DNA of 64,000 bases from Shewanella sp. Choline-02u-19. GTDB lineage: Bacteria > Pseudomonadota > Gammaproteobacteria > Enterobacterales > Shewanellaceae. The position numbers and the translations under genes were made by a program. The notes under the pieces were generated by a model, which did not search any database, had not been told where the DNA came from, and saw nothing but the letters and a program-made list of their open reading frames with translations. The stretch is from positions 2,046,001 through 2,110,000 of the forward strand of contig NZ_PJBE01000013.1 of the NCBI RefSeq assembly GCF_002836205.1, given 5' to 3'. Each line of letters opens with the position of its first letter. Position 1 is the stretch's first letter. Shown one piece after another: positions 44,882 through 53,923 of this stretch.

Positions 44882-45056
44882 AGTTCCCAACCAATTTGAA
44901 GTGATTAAAAAAGCTTTAACTTATCGACAACAGGGTGCGTACGCTTATTCTGCTTTAGTTCCCAGTGCCTAAGCTCGTCTTTCTATTGTGATTGTTAATT
45001 ATTATATTCCCTTTTCTACACCTTCGAGGGTGTAGACCCGTTAGCATCATTCCACA

Positions 45057-45080
45057 AAATGTTGACCTATGTCAACATTT
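45057..45080. promoter_or_regulatory. Perfect operator-like dyad upstream of the TonB2 operon
   Basis: AAATGTTGAC (45057-45066) and GTCAACATTT (45071-45080) with a CTAT spacer, a perfect 10-4-10 palindrome of 24 bp. It lies about 180 bases before the first gene of the TonB2 operon. It is not a Fur-like sequence. The regulator is unknown to me. Confidence 0.6.
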
Positions 45081-45830
45081 GAAATGTCCTAAAACTAGTA
45101 GAAAACGAGCTTACAGCACGTAAAATAGCCAAAAGTGACTTTTTTTAAACAAACGGCGTAAACAAAATTAGAATAAAGGAAATAAAAATGTTAAAAATAA
45201 AAAAATAAAACCATATAAAACAGGTGGTTAAACAACCCAACCTACACATCAACAATTAACATATCATTAACAAGGGCTAATAACACCAGATCAAAACTTA
45301 CTTAGAGTGATGCTATCTCGGCACTATTAAGTAGTACTAGCAGACAAAAACAGATGATTGGTTACCAAGTGGAGCGCAGTAACAGCTTTTAACTTCTCTC
45401 GTAAAGGAAGTATGGTACCGCTAATTATTTGACAAGTTGGTGAAGCCTAAAACCTTGACTCTATTTGTAAAACCATCGATTAAAAAAATATTAACTCGGA
45501 TATGAAAGTGCATTATGGTTTGAGTAATAAATGCAATTATAAAAGTAAATTACAGATCGATTTTTGGTCGCAGGCTTCATTAGCGCCGGATAAAAAACTG
45601 TATTTTAATTCAAAAGAGCGTAAATAAAAATAATGTGGCTATTAACGCTATCGTACCTCTAATTGAGTCGCATCTGAAGGTAGTGAGTTTTCGGAAGCAG
45701 AACTAAAATGTCTTCAAAGGAACAATACTGCGCGACTAAATTAATAATTCACCTACTGACTTATCAAATACCAACGTGGCACAGGCCTCTTATCCCAAGC
45801 TCTAGGAACGTGATAAAAATACAGTAAAAA

Positions 45831-45856
45831 GCCCCTTGAACTTTCGTTCAAAGGGC
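45831..45856 (-). terminator. Rho-independent terminator of the TonB-dependent receptor gene
   Basis: The arms GCCCCTTGAA (45831-45840) and TTCAAAGGGC (45847-45856), with one mismatch and a 6-base loop, are followed by TTTTTA on the minus strand. Confidence 0.85.
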
Positions 45857-45882
45857 TTTAACTAGTAAAGAATAAATCTAGA

Positions 45883-48858
45883 TTAGAACTTCAATCTTAC
45901 ACCTGCGTAGTAACGACGACCGATTGCATCGTAAGTACCAGCATCAGTTTCTGTACCTGTATTGCTTGATGGTAAACCTGTAATAAGTTTAGGAGGCTCT
46001 TGGTCAAACAAGTTGTTTGCACCAATGTAGAATTCAGCCATATCCCAAGGTCTATAAGCAATGTTCAGATCATGATAAGTAACTGAACTAACACCAACAG
46101 ACTCTGGCTCTAAATCATATCCAGAAAGGAACTGGTCATCTAGGTAAGACTCACCTATAAACGTAGTGTTCCAAGCAACAGTTAGATCTTCATACGTGTA
46201 GCCAAGTGACAAGTAGAACTTGTTCTCTGCTGCGCCGATTTCGCCTTTATCTTGATCTTTCTCAGAACCAGGTAATGGAATTGTGTAAGCATCAATGACA
46301 TAAGTATATGCAAGTCTTGCATTAAACTGACCAGCTAAACCATAGTCTTCAATATCTTTGCCGTATGTTACGACTAAATCCACACCTTCGTTAGCAAAAC
46401 CACCACTGTTAGTTACAGCAGAATCAATATATTCCAGAGAACCTGCACTATTAGGACCAGTATCTTGTGCTCTACGTGTAACGAAATTACAAGTAGAAGC
46501 TGAACCGCCATAACAATCATCTAAAATAAACTGACGAGGAGTTGAAACAATCGCGTCTTCAATTTCAATATCGTAATAATCTACAGTGAAGTCAAAGTCT
46601 TCAATAACAGCTAAGCCGTCAGGCGAAACAGTTACACCGAATGTCCAAGATTTACCTTTTTCTGCTTCTAAATCTGGATTACCGCGGTTGAAGCCACTAA
46701 TTCCTTGCAAATCAGATTGGCTAAGTGTGAACTCACCATTAGCATTGATGTTTGACATTACGCCAGCATCTGCTCGACAAGCCTCAGACTGAGATCCTGA
46801 AGACGAAGCTGTAACACCTAAACAAGGATCAGTAAGCCCTGATGGGAATGTCTGACTTGGTGGCGAGTATAACTCGTTGATGTTAGGTGCACGTGTTGAC
46901 TGTGCTCTAATCGCTCTAAAACGAACTTCATCAATTGGAGCCCAATCAAGTGCTACGTTCCAGCTATCAGTATTACCTACAGTAGAGTAATCAGAGATTC
47001 TGTATGCGCCACGAAGGTTCAATTGTTGTGCTAGGAACATGTCAGATAAAAGTGGAACGTTAACCTCTGCAAAGTACTCGATGACATCAAACTCACCTTC
47101 TGTACGAGGAATAGCATTACCACCATTTAGACCAGAAGACTGTAAAGCATCAAACTCACTTCTAGAGAATTCTTCGCGATATTCAACACCACCCGCAAGA
47201 CCAACAACACCAGCAGGCAATTCAAATAGGTCTCCAGAAACGTTAAGACCAGCAATTGTTTGCGATGTAAAAGTTGTCAACATGTTTGGTGCATCGATAT
47301 AAGCAGCACCTTCAGCGCTGATAGAATCTTTACCAAATACGCTTACTGGAGCACAACCTTCAGCTACTGCATCAGCATTACGACAAACGATGTTACCATC
47401 TTCATCTTCTACAGCTTCCAAAGCAGATCTAAAGTTTAGTGAGTTAAACTGGCCACTACCAACTTGAGATTCTTTTGTTTGACCATAACCGTAGTATGCA
47501 TCTGCATACCAACCGTCAGTTATTTCGCCTTCAATACCACCAACGATACGGAAAGTATCACGGTCTGCAGTGTTACCACGTGCAGCAACATCAGCTAAGC
47601 GTCGAGTGAAGAAAATATCCTTCAAACCGTCGCCATTGGTATCTGTAGCAGAGTTATAAATAGCATCTGGAACATAAGCGTTTCTCACTAGAGTACGCTC
47701 GTATTCGCCTGGATTAGTCGCACTCTCGATGAACTTTTCATATTCAAGCGGCATCTGACCACCTGAAGCTGAGTACACATCATCTGAAGCCATTGGGAAC
47801 GGCTCAAGTTTAGTAGATGTTTGAGTCGATGCGTAAGTACCTTCCATGAAAGCACTCCAACCATCTGTAAACTCATACTTACCAGACATTGCTAATAAAT
47901 AACGTTCAGTTGGGATTGCAATAGTACGGTAATCCATACGATTGAAACCATTAGCTTCTGCAGTATCAGAACCGTTTGTTGACCAGCCCTCTTGCAGCTG
48001 ACCAGCTTGGTTGTAAGTATATTGAGTATCACCAGCAAAGAAACGACCTTGTGGTGAATAGCTCGAATAGAATGGACGACGAGCAGTAAACATATCTTCA
48101 GGCAACCCTGTGAAATATGCGCCTTCAGAAGCTTGGTCGACAGCAGAACGTTCACGGTCACGTGAATATACAGCACCTTGATCAGTATAAGCACCATGAA
48201 TCATGATGTTGCCTTTACCGTCACCCGATGTTGTACCCATTGTAAACTGAATTTGAGTTTCTTCAGAATCACCTTCAGAACTTTGTCCTTTCTGAACATC
48301 GAACTCAATGCCTTCAAACTCTTTCTTATAGATGATGTTAACAACACCGGCTACAGCGTCTGAACCATATACAGCTGAAGCACCACCTGTCATTATTTCA
48401 ACTCGTTCAATAAATTGAGTCGGGATAGAGTTCAAATCTACTGCTGATGAACCAGGAACACCTGCAACGAAACGGCGACCGTTTACAAGTACTAATGTTC
48501 TTGAACTGCCTAAGTTTCTTAAATCTACAGTTGCAGCACCCGCACTCGCTGTTGAGAAGTTAGAGTTAGTACGGCTAATACCTGGAGTACCAAACGCTGG
48601 GTTTTTTAAAAGCAATTCTTGAATGTTTGCAACACTCGACATGTCGATGTCTTTAGAGTCGATAACTTGAACAGGAGAAAAACCCTGCATATCAGTTGTT
48701 CGAAGACGTGAACCTGTTACTTCAATTTTTTCAATTTCTTCAAATTCAGTTTTCTCTTCTTCTGCTGCGATAGCAAATGAAGAAGCGAAAGCCGCCGTTA
48801 CAACGCCACCAACTAATGCAAAACGCACCGAGTTAGCAATTATACTGTTCTTATACAT
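45883..48858 (-). CDS. TonB-dependent outer membrane receptor
   Basis: A 991-residue TonB-dependent receptor. The signal peptide is followed by an acidic stretch with KIEVTGSRLRTTDMQGFSPV as TonB-box/plug entry. The plug domain contains QELLLKNPAFG, VLVNGRRFVAGV and IMTGGASAVYGSDAVAGVVN. A 22-strand beta-barrel follows, ending YYAGVRLKF with terminal Phe. The length and the N-terminal plug signature fit the large receptors of marine gammaproteobacteria that take up oligosaccharides, peptides or siderophores; the ligand cannot be named. GGGAG precedes the ATG. A TonB2 operon is downstream in the same direction. Confidence 0.93.
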   Translation of the reverse strand: MYKNSIIANSVRFALVGGVVTAAFASSFAIAAEEEKTEFEEIEKIEVTGSRLRTTDMQGFSPVQVIDSKDIDMSSVANIQELLLKNPAFGTPGISRTNSNFSTASAGAATVDLRNLGSSRTLVLVNGRRFVAGVPGSSAVDLNSIPTQFIERVEIMTGGASAVYGSDAVAGVVNIIYKKEFEGIEFDVQKGQSSEGDSEETQIQFTMGTTSGDGKGNIMIHGAYTDQGAVYSRDRERSAVDQASEGAYFTGLPEDMFTARRPFYSSYSPQGRFFAGDTQYTYNQAGQLQEGWSTNGSDTAEANGFNRMDYRTIAIPTERYLLAMSGKYEFTDGWSAFMEGTYASTQTSTKLEPFPMASDDVYSASGGQMPLEYEKFIESATNPGEYERTLVRNAYVPDAIYNSATDTNGDGLKDIFFTRRLADVAARGNTADRDTFRIVGGIEGEITDGWYADAYYGYGQTKESQVGSGQFNSLNFRSALEAVEDEDGNIVCRNADAVAEGCAPVSVFGKDSISAEGAAYIDAPNMLTTFTSQTIAGLNVSGDLFELPAGVVGLAGGVEYREEFSRSEFDALQSSGLNGGNAIPRTEGEFDVIEYFAEVNVPLLSDMFLAQQLNLRGAYRISDYSTVGNTDSWNVALDWAPIDEVRFRAIRAQSTRAPNINELYSPPSQTFPSGLTDPCLGVTASSSGSQSEACRADAGVMSNINANGEFTLSQSDLQGISGFNRGNPDLEAEKGKSWTFGVTVSPDGLAVIEDFDFTVDYYDIEIEDAIVSTPRQFILDDCYGGSASTCNFVTRRAQDTGPNSAGSLEYIDSAVTNSGGFANEGVDLVVTYGKDIEDYGLAGQFNARLAYTYVIDAYTIPLPGSEKDQDKGEIGAAENKFYLSLGYTYEDLTVAWNTTFIGESYLDDQFLSGYDLEPESVGVSSVTYHDLNIAYRPWDMAEFYIGANNLFDQEPPKLITGLPSSNTGTETDAGTYDAIGRRYYAGVRLKF

Positions 48859-49277
48859 CGTGAATCTCCCTGGTCTTTCTATTTATTTTATTGTTTTAAA
48901 CAAACCGACAAAATAGTTAACAACTAGTTACCAATTCATCTTTTGCACACAAATAAAAACACACCAGAAACATTTTTACAACATATACCGCGTTTCAACG
49001 CTACAGCTGTAACACCTTTATTAGCACTGTCGTCATATTTGATTTCGTTATTAAGTTATCGACTTCTCTTACCGCTTTAATTTTAAAAAAATACAAAACA
49101 AGCAACTGAAAAGCTGAAGTGCAAAAAAACATAAAACATAGAACATAAAAGAAAAAAAACCCTAACATACTGTTATAAAAACAGTTAAAAATAATTTATA
49201 CAATATACACAAGTACTGTGAGTTCGAGTAAACCTAAATTTCACTCATGTAAAAACCTGTTTGAAAGGACAGTGAAA

Positions 49278-49334
49278 ATGACAAAAAATCAAGAAACTGT
49301 TAGCTTGGAAGCCAAAGGGATTGCAGGTAAATGA
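49278..49334 (+). CDS. 18-codon short ORF (possible leader peptide or gene remnant)
   Basis: AAAGGA precedes the ATG, and the frame reads MTKNQETVSLEAKGIAGK, then TGA. A second mini-frame begins immediately at the overlapping TGAATG. The good ribosome-binding site suggests translation, but there is no downstream plus-strand gene that would be controlled, so it may be the remnant of a truncated gene. Confidence 0.25.
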   Translation: MTKNQETVSLEAKGIAGK

Positions 49335-49921
49335 ATGAATACGCCAAGGATGTAATGTAAACTTTACAGTGAAAAGCAAGTCTTTCATCACACAGCAATC
49401 AGGCGCAAGCCATTGTTTTAAAGTGATTAACCATTCATATTTGTGTGCTTAAAAGAATATTTTCATAATTATTTGACAAAAATATTCTATTGGACGATTT
49501 TCAAACGATATTTACTAATGTTCCTATCCAACCACAGGAGACATTAACAATCGCATCAAGTGGATCGGCAATACAGCTTTAGAACATACGTTTGAAATAA
49601 TAGCTATTAGCACTTGCTGCCACTAGCGGCTAAGGCCTTCAAAACTTTGATTGATTTATTGTTTCAGCTGCTAGGTCAGATTGCTTGTTCAATAGGCAAC
49701 TTATTCACCAAAGAAGAGCGGATACAATATCCAAAAAGTTGGTAATTGCTATTACAGTAGAAACTTGACTAGATTTTTATATATTGTCGATTAGCTATTT
49801 CCGAAGAGATATTAATAAGACCTGTATCAAGTGCGCATTATTATAATGATAGTTAAATCATAACTCCGGTGCCATCTTAGAATTGTTAAACAGTTAACAG
49901 GCGCGCCCAATAATTACAAAA

Positions 49922-49950
49922 AAGCCAGCAGCTATTAAAGCTACTGGCTT
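49922..49950 (-). terminator. Rho-independent terminator of the porin gene
   Basis: The stem AAGCCAG-C-AGC / GCT-A-CTGGCTT with loop TATTAAA is followed by TTTTTT on the minus strand. Confidence 0.82.
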
Positions 49951-49999
49951 ATGAATCAATATTACCTTGAGTATCTCTAAGGTAATTATCGACTAAATA

Positions 50000-51205
50000 T
50001 TACATGTAATATCTAATACCGATAGAGATACCGTCATCTTCCGAGAATTCCATCGCTGCTTGTTGTGCTTTGTCTGAACTGGTGAAATCACTGAAGTCTT
50101 TACGACCTTCAAGATACAACATAGTGTTGTCATCCCAAACGTAATGTAAACCAACAAGCAAGAACTGACGTTTGAACACATCGCCATTGTAAGCATCGCC
50201 GTATTCATCACCGGCTTCTAAAATGTTGTAGCCAACAAGAGGACGAAGACCATTATCAAACTTATAAGAGAACAGAGATTCCATACCCAATGCTTCAGGG
50301 ATATAACGGTTCAAGTTATCAGTATCGTGGAACTCTTGCTTGTTAACGTTGACTGCACCGTAAAAGCCTTTGCCATTGAACTCACCCCAAGTCGCACCCG
50401 CGCCAAAGATCAAATCAGTTTCACTGACAGACTTTCCTGACTGGTAATCAGCATCAAACTGACCTACGTTAGCACCCGCGGTGATGACTAGGTCATCTGA
50501 CACATTATAAGTTGCAGAAGCACCGTAAGTGTTGTCATACTGAACCGTTGCAATAGGGTTGTTGTTGGCAACTGCAGCAGCGTCAATGAATCCTGGGAAG
50601 TTATCACTTTCATACAAATCGAAGCTATCTTGCTTTAGCTGTGCTTGAACTGCGAAGCTAAAATCACCGAATGCATTACGGTACTGAACTGTTTTGTCAC
50701 CACGACCGGTGCCATTAATAGCGCCGTCCGCTTTATTGAGAGTATAAGTACCAGAGGTATTACCATCCCAAGTATTTACGAGGTTAGTATTATAAACCAC
50801 GTCATACCAAGCGCCCCATTGCTTACCAATAGTTAATGAACCATAAGTATCATGAGCAAGTCCAACGTAACCTAAACGAGTGCTTAAGAAATCGTTGCTC
50901 TCTGATGTGAATTCATTAGCATAAGTACCGCTAGAGTTTGTAATTGAGCTATTACCAACTAAGTTAACGCCCCACTCTATCTTTGCAAATGTTTTCCAGC
51001 CATCGCCCATGTTGCGGGTAAAACCGAAATTAATACGCGACGAACCATTCTCGACTTCTGTAGCACCCTGTGTATTGATCACTCGAGCATCAATCCAACC
51101 ACCAATTTCTACTGCGTTTTTATCATCTTTATAAACTTCGATTGCTGATACTGAGGGTACAAAAATTACTGCGGCTAATGCCGATGCTACTAAAGTCTTT
51201 TTCAT
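50000..51205 (-). CDS. Gram-negative porin (general outer-membrane porin)
   Basis: A 401-residue trimeric-porin-like beta-barrel. The signal peptide MKKTLVASALAAVIFVPSVSA is followed by EVYKDDKNAVEIGGWIDARV, FAKIEWGVN, STRLGYVGLAHDTYGSLTIGKQWG (loop-3 region typical of OmpC/OmpF-type porins of marine bacteria), then alternating strands ending SIGIRYYM. Acidic residues are frequent, suggesting cation preference. Controlled from a 230-base upstream region; a clear terminator follows. Confidence 0.9.
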   Translation of the reverse strand: MKKTLVASALAAVIFVPSVSAIEVYKDDKNAVEIGGWIDARVINTQGATEVENGSSRINFGFTRNMGDGWKTFAKIEWGVNLVGNSSITNSSGTYANEFTSESNDFLSTRLGYVGLAHDTYGSLTIGKQWGAWYDVVYNTNLVNTWDGNTSGTYTLNKADGAINGTGRGDKTVQYRNAFGDFSFAVQAQLKQDSFDLYESDNFPGFIDAAAVANNNPIATVQYDNTYGASATYNVSDDLVITAGANVGQFDADYQSGKSVSETDLIFGAGATWGEFNGKGFYGAVNVNKQEFHDTDNLNRYIPEALGMESLFSYKFDNGLRPLVGYNILEAGDEYGDAYNGDVFKRQFLLVGLHYVWDDNTMLYLEGRKDFSDFTSSDKAQQAAMEFSEDDGISIGIRYYM

Positions 51206-51437
51206 CTAATGCCTAACCTTTAATTATGTTCAATCTGCTTCATTCAATATATTTCCATTCCGTTGTTTTCTTTCTATCCTATTTGCAGACGAGGTTAGCA
51301 AAAGATTAGCAATCACTCAAAGACGAACATCACAAAAATAGCCATATTTTGCACCAATTTAACTCGCAAGCCTATAACAGCCGAGGGATCGAACCAATTG
51401 TTAACATAAAGATAGCAAGGCGTTAATATGGCCCTGC

Positions 51438-53822
51438 TTAAATTAACGTCATTTGATTTGATGTAACTTTACTGAAACTTTTATTCATTATTGAAAGTAT
51501 GGGCTCAGCAATAGGCCCTAATTGGCGGTCGATGTAGTAATCAATATCAATGGGGGATTTTTGATGAGATAGCGGTTCGGCGCCAGACGTTGTCATTACG
51601 TACTCGATCCTTGCCCCTTTTTTGGTGACACTTTGATCACCGGTTGCTTCAAAGAGTATTCTTGCCGCTTTTAAATGAGGAGATGACTTTGCAGTATAAT
51701 CTTCAAGGTTGCGACGTAAATTTTTAACGAAGACCAATTCTTCCGTCAAAGCACCACTGTTTAACTGATCGATAGTGAGCTTGATATACGCTTCGATATC
51801 TTGCTGGTTAAATAACCGCTCATAGAGTTCATACTGTACTCTTCTCGCCAGCGGCGACCAATCACTGCGTACTTGTTCCATTCCTTTGAACACTAATGTT
51901 GTTTTTCCAAGCCCATCCTTCTTTGTGCCGACGTAACGTTTTTTTGAACCTTCGGCAGAACCGCGGAGCGTTGGCATAAAAAACTGTTCAAAGTGAGTCT
52001 CAAACTCTAGCTCTAAGAAACTATCAATACCGAATTTATCAGTGAGCCGCTGTAGCCATAGTTGATTTATTTTTGAAGCAAGTTCCTTACCAGTGGCCTG
52101 CACTTTACTTTCATCAAAATCATTACCTAACCAGACAAAGGTTGAATCGGTGTCGCCATAAATAACTTCAAAGCCCTCCTCCTCTATCCAGCTGCGTGTT
52201 TGCTTCATTATTTCATGGCCACGCATAGTAATTGAGCTCGCGAGCTTAGCGTCATGAAAAACACAACCTCGAGAGCCAAGCACACCATATAGCGAATTCA
52301 TGATAATTTTTATCGCTTGAGAAAGCGGTGCATTGTGGTTAATTTTAGCCAACTCTCGTTGTTCAGAAAGGTGCTTAATTAAGCGAGGTAAAATGGGCTC
52401 CTTCCGACTAAACCTTGCCCCTAAATAGCCCTCTACGGTGTCAGACTCTTGTTGATGTAATGATTCAACTAACCCTTTAGGATCAATTAGAAACGTTCGA
52501 ATGATGGATGGGTAAAGACTCTTAAAATCTAACACCAAAATATGTCGATACAAGCCAGGAACGGAGTCCATCACATAGCCACCGGGGCTCTCAATGCCAT
52601 CGCTGGCGGGTGCACTCGGAGCGATGTAACCACTTCGGTGCAAGTGCGGTAAATACAAATTCATAAATGCAGCAACCGATGCTCCCACACGTCCAAGCTC
52701 AAGCCCCGTCAACTTTGCCCGCTCTATCGCAAATTCAAACAGCTGTGTTTTTTCAAATATATCCCAGACTAGACGACTATCAGTGAGGTTGTAGTGTGCC
52801 AACGCGGGCTTGTCGTTGGCAAACAGATCATTAATTTCATCCATTCTGTTACCCACATTGTCGATAGCTTTGCCTTCATCCAACAATGCTCTCGACACAA
52901 ACTCAAGTGAATAACGATCAAACTGATAAAATGCCGCTTTCAACCAATCAATACCATCGAGTACCACTCTTCCTGGTAATCGCAGTGTCTCTGGCCTATA
53001 TTTATCATCAACTTTCCAGCTCAAATTTTGGTTGCTGCGCCCAATAGTAAGCGGAATACCATGGTGTTTCGCGCGCCGATATAATAGGGCTAAATCAAAA
53101 GTCACCACCGCCCAACCAATGATAATGTCGGGGTCGTAATCTGCAAACCAAGCAATCAACTGGTGAATGAGTGCAGGTTCGTTTTCAACCCACTGAATAT
53201 AATCAACCTCAACCGGTTGTGGCGCGCCAACCATAATGACTTTTTCAAACACCACACCCGTTTCTGTCTGACCGTATAAACCAACAGAATAGAGTTCCCC
53301 ACTAAAACTGCATTCAAAATCGAATGAAATGGCTTTAAGCGATTGTACAGCCTCTGCTCGTCTGGCTTTATTAGCGATAAAACGTGGCTGGGCTCCCTGT
53401 ACAGCAGGTTCGAAATGACCACTAAATTCAGCATCAAGAGCAATAAAGCGTTCGATTAAAAATCGATGTTCAGCTTTAATATCACTTTCAAAGAGTTCAA
53501 TACCTTGGTCTTTCGCAATCCGTATTAGGTTGCGCTGATGTCTCAGATCTCGGGTATACAGCGCAGTGACGTCTTCATGCTGGAAACTTTTAAGCGTTAG
53601 CCGCTTACGACGAATGTGCTTTAACTCTTGATGTTGATTAATAATATTTTCATCAATCGTACGAATAAAACACACATGTTCTTGCTGTGGAAGCTCAACG
53701 GTCACCGGCCCAGATTGTGTGGCAATAAAGTACTGTAGGCACAGTCCATCTTGCCGATGTATTGCATGGCGGGTTAGCACTCGCCCCTTTATTGTCTGAA
53801 GCACATTGGTTGTTGAGGTCAT
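51438..53822 (-). CDS. polB: DNA polymerase II
   Basis: A 794-residue family B DNA polymerase with proofreading, used in replication restart and damage tolerance. The 3'-5' exonuclease motif DFEC (SFDFECSFSGELY) and TFDLALLYRRA are in the N-terminal half; the polymerase motifs LDFKSLYPSIIRTFLIDP (A) and IYGDTDSTFVWLG (C), plus KRYVGTKKD, are in the C-terminal half. The length matches E. coli Pol II (783). It diverges from dinG across a shared LexA box, consistent with known SOS control. Confidence 0.95.
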   Translation of the reverse strand: MTSTTNVLQTIKGRVLTRHAIHRQDGLCLQYFIATQSGPVTVELPQQEHVCFIRTIDENIINQHQELKHIRRKRLTLKSFQHEDVTALYTRDLRHQRNLIRIAKDQGIELFESDIKAEHRFLIERFIALDAEFSGHFEPAVQGAQPRFIANKARRAEAVQSLKAISFDFECSFSGELYSVGLYGQTETGVVFEKVIMVGAPQPVEVDYIQWVENEPALIHQLIAWFADYDPDIIIGWAVVTFDLALLYRRAKHHGIPLTIGRSNQNLSWKVDDKYRPETLRLPGRVVLDGIDWLKAAFYQFDRYSLEFVSRALLDEGKAIDNVGNRMDEINDLFANDKPALAHYNLTDSRLVWDIFEKTQLFEFAIERAKLTGLELGRVGASVAAFMNLYLPHLHRSGYIAPSAPASDGIESPGGYVMDSVPGLYRHILVLDFKSLYPSIIRTFLIDPKGLVESLHQQESDTVEGYLGARFSRKEPILPRLIKHLSEQRELAKINHNAPLSQAIKIIMNSLYGVLGSRGCVFHDAKLASSITMRGHEIMKQTRSWIEEEGFEVIYGDTDSTFVWLGNDFDESKVQATGKELASKINQLWLQRLTDKFGIDSFLELEFETHFEQFFMPTLRGSAEGSKKRYVGTKKDGLGKTTLVFKGMEQVRSDWSPLARRVQYELYERLFNQQDIEAYIKLTIDQLNSGALTEELVFVKNLRRNLEDYTAKSSPHLKAARILFEATGDQSVTKKGARIEYVMTTSGAEPLSHQKSPIDIDYYIDRQLGPIAEPILSIMNKSFSKVTSNQMTLI

Positions 53823-53882
53823 GGCTGTTTACTCAAATAAATTCACGAATAATCACTTAACACTTCTTAGGCTATGTAATCA

Positions 53883-53898
53883 CTGTTATTATGTACAG
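53883..53898. promoter_or_regulatory. LexA (SOS) box shared by polB and dinG
   Basis: CTGT-TATTATGT-ACAG at 53883-53898 matches the LexA core CTGT-N8-ACAG perfectly. It lies 60 bases upstream of polB and 26 bases upstream of the dinG ATG, so one repressor dimer can control both. Confidence 0.85.
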
Positions 53899-53923
53899 CA
53901 TTATTTACTGGACCAGTGCATTC

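Larger units (their letters stand above)
44882..45882. other. Control region of the TonB2 operon and long gene-free gap
   Basis: About 1 kb without a gene. Near the operon it has a perfect hairpin TCTACACC/GGTGTAGA (45015-45036) and the 24-bp dyad at 45057-45080. The receptor terminator lies at the right end. The middle, 45100-45800, shows no gene-like frame; a small RNA cannot be excluded. Confidence 0.5.
48859..49999. other. Long gene-free region between receptor and porin
   Basis: About 1.1 kb, AT-rich, with no gene-sized frame. It contains a short frame with a good ribosome-binding site (49278-49334), an inverted repeat AGAATATTTT (49454-49463) and AAAATATTCT (49479-49488) overlapping a TTGACA, and the porin terminator at the right end. 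Confidence 0.5.
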
